DNA of 64,000 nt, taken from NCBI GenBank assembly GCA_025558095.1, contig JAIVFI010000015.1, positions 496,001 through 560,000 on the forward strand. The letters run 5' to 3'. Of this stretch, positions 55,254 through 64,000 are shown piece by piece. This stretch comes from Hyaloraphidium curvatum. Its lineage: Eukaryota; Monoblepharomycota; Hyaloraphidiomycetes; Hyaloraphidiales; Hyaloraphidiaceae. Made by a program: the position numbers and the translations under genes. Positions within the stretch are counted from its first letter, which is position 1; each line of letters opens with the position of its first letter. The notes beneath the pieces were generated by a model. That model was given only the letters and a program-made list of their open reading frames with translations, searched no databases and was not told the DNA's origin.

Positions 55254-57626
55254 CTGCCGGGGCAAAAATCAGTTTGGGATTGCGGGGCTGCTCGACAGGA
55301 GATTGCACACCAGCACGGGAACGGAACCCGGATTCTCGATGGCGAGGGCCTCCTCGTTGGCCGCCATCGGGTTCCACACCGCCCAATCGAAGAATCTCTT
55401 GCGCCCTTCCGCATTGCGACTCGCCACACTATCCGGCAAACGCGCCGCCATGACTATCTTGCATCGCTGCGGGAGGGAGAGCGAAGCAAGGAAGTACTCC
55501 AGGCCGGGCGACGCATCAAAAAGCGAGCGGCCCTGCTGGTCCTTCAGCGTGCGGCACGCTTCCTCCAGTATCTGCCTAAGGTTCCTTGGCAGAGACTCGG
55601 TCGAAGCCGCGCGTTCGAGGTACTCCAACCGACAGACCTTCGAAATGGGCTGGTGAACATAATGCAGAGCACGACGTGCTGTCTCGGATGTTTCGAAGCT
55701 GTCCATGCGTGCCCTCCCGGCCGGGCCGAGCTGTCCCCAGAGAGAAACAGCGAGCGCACGTAGCCATTCTGGTCCACGACCGTTTCGTACAAGGCCCGAT
55801 AGGAGGATGGCGAACCTCTCGTCCAGCACGGTGTCGTTTGCAAGGGCTGAGAGCGGAAACAGCTGTTTCAACGCGGCGCGGCTGGCTTTCTTGAACGAGA
55901 CGTTAAGTTCCGGTGGGACGTCGGCATAGCGGGCGAGGTTATCCAGCTGGGAGATGGAGACGTCGGGGGCTGACGGCGGTCCCAGATCCGCGCCATCGTC
56001 CGCGGGGCGGAAAAAGGGGGGTGCCGGTGCGTCTGGTCCGATCAGACTGGGGGCGACCCGGCGCCGCCGGGCGACGATGTTCCGGAGGCGCGCGACGAAA
56101 AGCTCGCGCTCCAGCTTGTACCCCCGACCCGATGCCACCCGCTGACAGATGAACTCAAAAGGAGCTTCACCGAGGTTGGAGAGGCCCCCGAGGACGTCCG
56201 CAGCGTCGAAGCCCGCGGTCCTTTGAGCGGAGTCCGTGAAGTCGTTCCACGGCCCAAAGAATTCCCTCGCCGAACCATCGACGTGGAGAACTTCCCTCAG
56301 GATCAGCAAAGTGTGCTTTTGGTGCGGGTTGATGTGGGCGACGCCGAGGTTGCGAGCCTGCTCGGAGTGGGCGTTGTCGTGAGTCAGCGCGGTCTGCATG
56401 CCCGATGCGCAACCGTCATGGCAGTCCACCTCTTCAGCGAGCCGCTCGGCCGCGTTTGCTTCGGTCTGGGTCGCTGCTGCGCCCTCCATCGCGGAAGGGC
56501 ACGTCTGAGGAGCCGGAGAAGCAAAGGCAGAGATCTGACCTTGTAGTGTGACCTTCCGCGCCACACATTTGCCGGCGGACGCGGATTCCGCGATGCGCAC
56601 AAACTCAGCCTCGCTTAGCTTCAAGCAGTGCCGGAACGTCGCCATCAGATCGCCGTGGCCGACGATTTGAATGGCCCTCTCGATGGACCGGACGAGATCC
56701 GGCACCGTCCTGGGGCAGTCCCGCCTCACGAGGTTCTTGATCGTGGCAAACACGTACTCGGTCGGGTTAAATTCCGGCGATCTCGGTCGCAGGTAGATGA
56801 GGCTCAGATTGTTGGCCTTTGCTACGGCCTGGACCGCAAGGAACGACTTGCCCGAGAGGTTCTTTATTATTGCCGTGCCGTCCGTGGTCTTCCTTGCCCG
56901 CAGAGGAGAGCCGTGGAAACCCGCATTGTCCAGGATAACGCCCAGGGACTCGGACCCACAAGCCCCGGCGCGAATAGTCTTGAGAAAAGCACAGAACCTC
57001 TCGGTGTTCATGTTGCCGCTGTAGATCTGGTACGAGATCACGTTTCCAGTGTGATTACCGGGTCGCGGAGTGGGTGAGATGGCGAGGCAAAGGGTCACCT
57101 TGGGGCCCCGGTTCCCTGGCAGGTATACGACGGCGGGAGTCCCCTTCTCCGAGTAGCCGAAGCGCCCCGGATCGTTGAGTTGGAATGAGGACTCGTCCAA
57201 GGCACCTAGGCGCCCCAAATCAAAGGAAGTGACCCTCTCGTGGAACATGCGGTGCCGCTCGGGTTGTTTCAGGGCTTCGGCGCTCTTAATGGTGAGCTTC
57301 TTCCTCGTGACCCTGTTGGCCTTCAGCAGCCGCGAGATATGCTGCTGCGACACCAAAACGCCAAACTTTTCCGCCAGGTCAGCAGCGAGCTCCCTTTGCG
57401 TCACGCGGACGCGAGCTTTGGCCTCGTCAACTACGTGCCGGACCATTTCCTCGGACACCTTGCGGAAGGCCTTGCGGGGATGGTCCGGAACGGTCTGAGC
57501 CCCACATCGGCGGATCCAACGGAAATACGTCGTTCGGTGAATTGCGAGTACAGCAGCAATCTCGTCCGGGCCAAGCTTGCCGGTCTGCTTGAGCCGAACC
57601 GCGGTTTCTGGCCCGCTCAGAAGCAT
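55254..57626 (-). CDS. Intact IS630/Tc1-type DDE transposase with extra C-terminal domain (first exon of predicted fusion)
   Basis: A DDE transposase for cut-and-paste movement. Unspliced, the frame is 785 codons, ending at 55269. A helix-turn-helix occupies the N-terminus (IAAVLAIHRTTYFRWIRR), with a second near VSQQHISRLL. Catalytic residues are D144 (LDESSFQLND), D233 (ILDNAGFHG) and E290 (PEFNPTE). The D-E spacing of 56 is longer than the usual ~34-35 because of an insert after the second Asp. Residues ~330-772 are a domain I cannot name, shared with copy 1. A 57-nt intron (55254-55310, GTGTGC...CAG, phase 0) would skip the stop codon and join this exon in frame to Fanzor-B, giving a 2,669-residue product. 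A TATA-like element (CTCATATAAG) lies upstream near 57800. Confidence 0.82.
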
Positions 57627-58216
57627 GTTTTGGCCGTGCCGTTCCCCGACGCGACGCAGGAGGCACCACGCGCCTTTTGCGATGGAGACTGTGCTCTAGC
57701 GGTTGCAAATTCGCACGCGGCGACTCCGGCAAGCTCGAGTAGCGGGACCTGTGTGTGAAACGACAGTAAAAGTAGGGGGGAGTAATAAGTCCCTTATATG
57801 AGCCTCTAAGGTCATCCGCTCACGGTGTGACCCGATCTCCCAGCACACGCGACCTTGGACCACGGGAAGCTCGGCAAGGTGATTATCGCCGGCCTGCGGG
57901 GCCTGCCGGCGAAGGGAGGAGACGCAGGAGATTCTGAGGGAGGCCGGGGCGCGGCGGACGGACGGCCGGAGGGGGCCGGAGGGGGCGGAACGCCGTGTCG
58001 GCCGGTCGAGGAACCTCTCGCACCACTGCCGGGACTCTCTGGGACGCGGAAGCCGGTGGGCGGGCGTGTTCTTGGACCGCGTCGCTGACGGTGTTTCCTC
58101 GGAATCGGCTCTGCTCTGTTGGACACCTGCCCCGCTTCGCGCCTGCTCCACCTGCGACTCCCCGCCCCTGCCCTGCGCGCCGGCCGCCGACCTCCACACC
58201 CCTCCTCAAACACCAG
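57627..58216. promoter_or_regulatory. Divergent region between the transposase and ribosomal protein eS10 gene
   Basis: Read on the minus strand, a CTCATATAAG sequence near 57800 is a plausible TATA box about 175 bp upstream of the transposase start. The part before the eS10 ATG is pyrimidine-rich, as is common for ribosomal protein genes. No gene is seen. Confidence 0.5.
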
Positions 58217-59033
58217 ATGCTCATCCCGACCAAGAACCGCAAGGCCATCTACGGCTACCTCTTCCAGGAGGGCGTCGTCGTCGCGCAGAAGAACTTCAAC
58301 GCGCCCAAGCACCAGGACATCGACGTGCCCAACCTGCAAGTGATCAAGGCGCTGCAGTCGATGCGCTCGCGGGGCTACGTCAGGGAGCAGTTCAGCTGGC
58401 AGTACTATTACTACTTCCTCACCGACTCGGGGATCGAGTACCTGAGGGAGTACCTGCACCTGCCCGTCGAGATCGTGCCCAAGACGCACATCAAGAGCAA
58501 GAGCACGGGGTTGAGGCCGGGGCGTGAGTGTTTTGCCGGGGAGGGATCCGTGAGGCGTGCGGGCGTTGGTTGGCGGGCGTGTGAGGGTCGGCGTTGTGGG
58601 ATGAGATGAGACCGCCGGTGCGGATACCGGCGAGGTCGGCTGCGCCGGCACGCATGCCGGCATCGACGCCGACACCGGTGCTGCTCTTCCGCATCCTCGA
58701 GTGCCCGCACGCACGTCGGGAGCACCCGCGGCCATCGGCCCCGCACGCACGCACGGCCCCTTCGCACTCGTTCCACATCGGCACCAACTGAACCACTTCC
58801 CCCTTCTGCAGAGGAGGACCGCCCGCCCCGCCGCGACGGCGACCGCCCCTTCGGCAGGCGCGAGGACCGCGAGGGCGGCTACCGGCGGCGCGAGGGACCC
58901 AAGGAGGGCGCGGGCGGCGAGTTCCGGTGCGTACATTGCGGCTCGTTCGTGCACATATTGTGCTAACGCGGTGTGCCTTTGTCTGCACAGGCCGTCGTTC
59001 CAGGGTGGTGTGGGTCGCCCGAGACCCGAGTAG
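58217..59033 (+). CDS. RPS10: Ribosomal protein eS10 (3 exons)
   Basis: A 40S subunit protein of 154 residues. Exons are 58217-58523, 58812-58926 and 58991-59033, in phase. The family signature opens the protein ([20 protein letters not shown]) and continues through [36 protein letters not shown] and [17 protein letters not shown]. The C-terminal tail is Arg/Gly-rich, as usual. The first intron is 288 nt, long for this window. Long first introns are common in ribosomal protein genes of compact fungi and may help expression. Confidence 0.92.
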
Positions 59034-59450
59034 GCGTGTACAGGCTGCGAATCGAGGTGTCGACTTGATGCGCGTTGCTGGATTGCGTCCGGCTGTCCTG
59101 GGGGTGTGAATGGATGCGGAGGGGTTGATTAAGGGGCTTTGCGGTGGTGGATGGCTTGATTGGGTGGATGCGTCTGCGGATGGGGAGTGCAGGTAAGGGT
59201 GTGCACGGTGGTGCGGGCCGGCCGTCGTCCATCCACCACCAGTCCGGCTAGAGAAGCTACAGAACAGCATCCATTTCTTATATTTTGCTTTTCCTGGCTC
59301 GCCGTGGCCGTTGTGTTGGCCGTGAAGCGTCTGTACAGCTCCCACCGCACGGTCACCCACAGCCCTCCACCCGCGGCGACATTGACTCAGGCCCCCCCCG
59401 CCTGCCCCTGCCGCGCCGAATCCCGGCTCCGCGCCCTTCTGAGCCCTCCA
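59034..59450. other. Intergenic region between eS10 and COX9
   Basis: This 417-bp stretch holds the eS10 3' UTR and the COX9 promoter. No gene is recognisable. Confidence 0.4.
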
Positions 59451-59633
59451 ATGGCCACCATCGCGCCCATCGTCGGCAAGTTCCGGCGGCAGATCATCCG
59501 CGACATCTCGCTCTGCCTGGCCACGGGCACCGTCGGCGCCTACGTCTTCTGGTACACCGAGCACGTGCCCAAGTTCAACCGGATCGACGGGTACTACCAG
59601 AGGCTGGCCGAGGCCAAGAAGGCCGAGAACTAG
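59451..59633 (+). CDS. COX9: Cytochrome c oxidase subunit 7A, fungal Cox9 type
   Basis: A 60-residue, single-exon subunit of mitochondrial complex IV. It aligns with yeast Cox9 from its first residues: IAPIVGKFRRQIIRDISL is followed by one transmembrane helix (CLATGTVGAYVFWY) and the tail YYQRLAEAKKAEN, which matches the yeast tail closely. Length is the same as in yeast. There is no cleavable presequence, as for Cox9. This subunit type is a fungal hallmark and is the best single clue to the host group. Confidence 0.88.
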   Translation: MATIAPIVGKFRRQIIRDISLCLATGTVGAYVFWYTEHVPKFNRIDGYYQRLAEAKKAEN

Positions 59634-60610
59634 GCGAGGGGACCGCTGCGGTGGGTATTGGAGCGGGTGGCGCATGGGCTGGAACGGACCGGCCCCGACG
59701 GGATGGGGCCTCCGGAAGGCCCCGCACGCACTTTGGGCCGCGAAGGAGTGTTGCTGGAAGCGTTGGGGCGCGGCGGCCGGGCAGGCCTCTGCGGGGTGTG
59801 CGCACCGCAGGCTTCGTCATGGTCGCCGGCCTGCGGGCCCTCCTCGGCGGCACAGGCGCCCGTTGTGCCCTCCATCCGCTGCGTACACGTAGCTAACCTC
59901 TTTCCTCCCCCCATGCCCGTCCCCCGCCGCGCAATCCAGGCGATGGACCGCCTGCCATGACGGACGAGGGAGCTTTCGCACAAACAGCATAAGGTCACAT
60001 ATTCGCGCCCGGGCCGGGGTGCCGGACGGACGTGCGGGCAGAGGCACTTGTGGGAGCAGCGGACCGAGGAGTTTCCGCGCCGGAGGATGGGCGCGGGGAC
60101 GGCGAATACAGGAGCCGAAGCCTAGTCGCTTGCGGGGGCGTCCGGTCCGGTTGGTCATGATTATTGGGGTGCGGTTGTCCAACAGCTTTCGAAGTCTGCC
60201 GCTCGTCTACATCGCACGGCGTGTCCTGCTGGTCCGTTTGCATCTCGGGCAGTGGAAGCCACGGGAGAGGGGACGCCAAGATCCGCCGAGGAGCATCCCG
60301 CGTCCGAAGGTCCCCGAGCTCCCGTTCAAGACCTAAACTGTGCCTCAAAATCGTTCTTCTGCGATTTTCTGGCTTTCTGTCTGGCTTTTCCGTAGGTCTG
60401 GGCTGCCAGGACGCGGGGCGGTGCGTTGAATCGGCCGGCGGTGACAAGTCCTCCAACCGACTTTGAATTCCCCAACTCCAGGGCCCCTGCACGGCGGCCG
60501 ACCGGGCCGGAGTGCCTGCGGCAGTCTTCCTACCCGGCCGCACGCCCCGCTGCCCCGCCGCCGCGGAGTCTCCGGCGGCATTCCGCGCCCGACGCGCGCC
60601 CCCCCGCGGC
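59634..60610. other. 977-bp intergenic region
   Basis: No gene is recognised. Long frames on both strands are unconserved. It holds the COX9 3' UTR and upstream sequence of the coiled-coil gene. Confidence 0.4.
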
Positions 60611-63600
60611 ATGTTTGCCCAATCCAAGCGGTTCCCGGACAAACGTACGTCGGATCCCGCACGCGGAGGAAGAGCATACGGCCGACGCCGCCCGCAGAGC
60701 CGGAGCCCCTGCCGGCGCCCGGCGACTACGACGTGCACGGCTCGCTGCTCGCCGAGGACCCGAACAAGAAGTTTGGCTTCATTCAGCAGTCGCGGCGCTT
60801 CGTGTCCCCGAAACTCGGTACGCCTTGCGTGCAGCGCAGCCGGACTGCCGGATCTGACGGGCCGCAGACGAGCTGCCCATGATAATCTCGGACACGGTCT
60901 CGGAGGCGAGCTCCACCGCGCCGTCGGTGGCGTCCGCATCGGCACGGCACGGCCGGCTGTCACAGATGTCGGCATATAGGGAGGACCCGCATTTGAAGAA
61001 GGAGGTTGGGCCCGGACGCCCTTGCCGTGCTTGCCGGGAGCGCTGACGGACCCGCGTTCAGGTCGCCAAGCTCTCCGAGGTGCTCACCAAGGAGCACGCA
61101 CAACACCAAAAGACCGTGAGGACTCGTGCCTTTCTACCGGGTCGCCAAAGCTTACATGGGCCCCCGTGTGGAGCAGGTCGCGCAATTGGAGGAGAAGATG
61201 CGGACGCGGAGCAGCCAGCTCCACTCGGTGCTCAAGGAGAAATCGACGCTGCTGTCGCAAACCAAGGCCAAGGAGGCCGAAATCACGGAGCTCGCGAGCA
61301 GCGTGACCCACCTGCGGTCCAATGTGGGGCGCCCGGCTCCGGCGCGGCACCGTCTTTCCTGCTCACCGGGCCGCACCGCAGCTTGACAAGGCGGACCGCC
61401 TCATCGACACACTCACGGACAAGCTCCACAAGAGCTCGAGCACGGCCAGGAAGGCCGAGGACCTCGAGAAGCAGACGGTTCGCTTCAAGTCCTCGTACGA
61501 GCAGGCCAAGCAGACGCTGGAGCAGACCGTCCGCGAGCGCGACGAGCTCCGCGAGGCCCTGCGCACAAAGACCGGCGCAGCGGCCGAGCTCGAGGCCGAC
61601 CTGCGCGCGCAGCTGGAGCGCCTCCGCGCGGACCGCGAGGCGCTGGCCAAGAAGCTCCTGCAGGAGCGCGCCGAGACCGAGGCGCGGCTCAAGGAGCTCC
61701 GCGCCGAGGCGGCCAAGCAGCTCGGCGACATTGAGGGCTCGCGCTCCGAGACCGTCAGGGGCCTCGAGGCCCAGATAGGCCACCTGGAGGAGGAGGTGCG
61801 CAAGCTCTCCAGGGCCAACAACGAGCTCCGGCAGGCGAGCTTCCGGGAAAAGGACGAGCTCTCGGCAAAGGCCGAGTCGTATCAGCTCCGGATAAGGGTA
61901 TGGCTCTCGATTCCTTCCCGCGGAATTTGCCTGTTCGCTGACGGCGGTGACCCGCATCGCAGCAACTCGATGCCCAAATTGCCAAGCTCGAAGGCGACCA
62001 GCAGATGCTCAAGGAGGACGGCAAGCTCACGATCACGCGTGCGGAGGGCAGGATCCGGGAGCTGGAATCCAAGATCGGCACGCTGGAGCAGGACGTCGCC
62101 GCCGCGCGCAAGGCCATGTCCGAGGGCCAGGCGCGGTACCAGGCCGCGCTCAAGGACGTCGACGACGCGCGGCGGGAGGCCAAAGTCGCCGTGGACCAGT
62201 ACGAGCGCCGCATCCGGGAGCTCGAGGCCTCGTTCAACGCGCAGCTGACCGCCAAGGAGCAGGATCTGGACGGCCTGCGGGCCGAGATGGACCGCTCGTC
62301 TTCGGACGTGGTCGCCCTGCGCCGCTCGATGCAGGAGGAGCGGGACCGCTTCGAGGCTGAGAAGCTGCAGCTCCAAAAGGCCGTCGCGGAGCTGAAACAG
62401 TCCGGCGCGAGGCTGGCGAACGAGCTGTCTTCGACCCGCGACGAGCAGGAGTCAGAGCGCCTGCTGCAGGCCGAGGCGCTGAGGGCCAAGGACGAGGCCA
62501 TCGACGCCGTCAACGCCGAGATCGCCAAGCTCGAGACGCAGATGGCCATCAAGCAAAAGGAATTCCAGGCCTTCCGCGACCAGTGGACGGCGCAGCACGA
62601 GCTGTCGGAGAAGATGCTGGCCAAGCTCCGCTCCCAGAACGACGCCCTTGAGGCGGACCTGCTCGCATCCAAGGAGGAGATGGCCGCCTTCAGGCTCGAG
62701 GGTCGGGAACGGGAGAGGCGCCTCGAGTCGGAGGTCTACGAGCGCGACGTCACCGTGCGCCGCCTCGACACCCAGATCGTCGACCTCAAGGCCCGCGTCT
62801 CGCAGGGCGATTCGGACATTGCCAAGCTCGAGGAGCAGATCGCCGCGGTGCAGACCTCGCTCCTGGAGCAGGAGGCCATCTCCCAGGCCCTGAAGGACCA
62901 GGGGGTGCGCACGGCGGCTGAACACGAGCGCGTGCTGGCCTCGATCCGTGCCGACGCCGCGGCCCGGGAGAGCAAGGCCAAGGCCATGATCGCCGAGAAG
63001 GAGGAGCGGATCTCCGAGGTCCAGGCTGCCAACTCGATCCTCCTCGCCCAGATCACCCAGCACGAGGGCACCATCTCGCAGCTCAACGCCGAGGCGGACG
63101 AACTGAGCAGCCAGATCCGAGCCGTCGCCGAGACGGCCGAGGAGCTGCGCCGCGCGCTCGCGTCTTCCCAAGCCCAGGTCGCCGACAGGGAGGCCGCGGT
63201 TCAGCGCCTCGCGGCCGAGATGGAGAGCCTCACGCAGACGTACGAAGCCAGGTTCGAGCAGTCCAAGTCGGAGCTCGCCGTCCTCCGTCAGGACTTCCAG
63301 GCTGTCTCCCGCGAGCTGGCCGAGGCCAAGGCTTCCATCGCTGACCTGCAGGAGGCGAAACAGAGCGCCGAGGCGGCGATCGTCAAGATGCAGGGCGAGC
63401 ACGAGGAGGAAGCGATGGCCGCGGAGGAAGCCCGCAAGCGCCTTGGGGACGAGCTGGCCGAGGCACAAGAAACCATCGCCGGCCTTCAAGAGGCGAAGCT
63501 TACCGCCGAGGAAACCATCGTCCGCGTGCACGAGGAGTACCAGAGCAAGCTCCAGGCCTCGGAGGAACGGCAGACAGACCTCGACGACCAGCTCAGGCGG

Positions 63601-64000
63601 ATCCGGGACGACGTCGAAGCTCTCGACCACGAGAACTCGGAGCTCAAGTCGCGCGTGCGCGCTCTGGACGACGACTTGGAGGAAGCCCGATCCGAAGCCC
63701 GCGAGCTGAGGGAGCGGTCCCGCGAGGCGGAGGAGCGCAGCGCCGGCGACCTTGAGGCCGTGGAGGAGAAGTTGCGTGCTGCCGAGGAGGAGGTCGCGGA
63801 GCTCAAGGACGCCAACGAGGGCTTGCGAGACAGGCTCGCCGAATCGGAACGGGAGGTCGACCAGCTGAACGATGCGCTTTCCGAGGAAAAGGACAACGTC
63901 AGGGAGCTCCGCTCGAAGCTCGACGATGCGGAAGGGGAGGCGGAGCAGGCCAAGGAAGCGCACGAGGAGGAGGTATCGCGCCTCAAGGCCAAGGCCCGGC
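60611..64000 (+). CDS. HMMR (RHAMM)-like long coiled-coil protein, 5' part (runs off window)
   Basis: Exons are 60611-60644, 60698-60817, 60868-61004, 61062-61115, 61177-61323, 61382-61897 and 61963 to beyond 64000, in phase; at least 1,015 residues are present. The N-terminus (LPAPGDYDV, KFGFIQQSRRF) matches the PGAYDV...FQKSQRF start of hyaluronan-mediated motility receptor. The next segments (VAQLEEKMRTRSSQLHSVLK, LDKADRLIDTLTDKL) resemble the HMMR coiled coil. The remainder is almost unbroken heptad repeat rich in Glu, Ala, Leu, Arg and Gln. HMMR binds microtubules and spindle poles in animals. Any long coiled-coil protein gives similar tails, so the assignment rests on the first ~150 residues. 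Confidence 0.7.

Larger units (their letters stand above)
39573..57626 (-). mobile_element. Mobile island of transposase and Fanzor modules (outer ends not defined)
   Basis: All coding segments lie on the minus strand in the order transposase 2, Fanzor-B, decayed transposase 1, Fanzor-A. The two transposases are homologous, as are the two Fanzors, so the island may hold two related elements, one intact and one decayed. I could not identify terminal inverted repeats or a target-site duplication at the outer borders, so the limits given are the outermost coding positions. Confidence 0.65.

Noticed and set aside
62452-63963. 503-codon minus-strand frame
   Set aside because: It is the antisense of the coiled-coil gene, whose sense strand is spliced in phase and heptad-patterned.

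Overview
The window is nuclear DNA from a eukaryote, most likely a fungus of an early-diverging (chytrid-like) lineage. It is GC-rich and gene-dense, and most genes are cut by very short introns, mostly 47-66 nt. Fungal markers are a Cox9-type cytochrome oxidase subunit (59451-59633), a Pbs2/Wis1-type MAPKK (37045-39017) and Gup1 (3415-5414). A DHCR24/DIMINUTO-type sterol reductase, an HMMR-like coiled-coil protein, PUF60 and Fanzor genes argue against a typical yeast or mould. The species is inferred, not proven. All coordinates below were worked out by hand from splice consensus, reading phase and remembered family motifs; no search was run.

Left arm (1-39 kb): single-copy housekeeping and metabolic genes. 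In order: a MAPEG membrane protein, an Oms1-like methyltransferase, CutC, Gup1, PUF60 with an RS domain, DHCR24, a flavin monooxygenase, a GT2 glycosyltransferase, API5, a small unknown protein, a SWIM/GRF zinc-finger protein, an MhpD-like hydratase, Rab18, threonyl-tRNA synthetase, Snu114/EFTUD2, Rab6/Ypt6, an unknown eight-exon protein, a secreted Cys-rich protein flanked by direct repeats, and the MAPKK. Neighbours often share a short divergent promoter or end within a few bases of each other. Two spliceosome proteins (PUF60, Snu114) and two Rab GTPases are present. The Rab6 gene appears to contain exons of only 2, 8 and 10 nt.

Mobile island (about 39.5-57.7 kb): every coding segment is on the minus strand. 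Reading 5' to 3' on that strand, there is an intact IS630/Tc1-type DDE transposase with a long extra C-terminal domain. It appears to be spliced in frame into a Fanzor (eukaryotic TnpB relative) nuclease, giving one predicted 2,669-residue protein from seven exons (57626-49255). Next comes a decayed relative of the transposase (49123-46199), broken by two frameshifts and a 477-nt insertion. It is followed by an unassigned 2.3-kb stretch holding a 20-bp-periodic motif array, a palindrome and tandem repeats. Last is a second, separate Fanzor gene (43262-39573). Two diverged ~300-bp inverted repeats, each with a TATA box, lie at 46.0-46.3 and 47.8-48.1 kb.

Right arm (58-64 kb): ribosomal protein eS10, Cox9 and the 5' part of a long HMMR-like coiled-coil gene that runs off the window.
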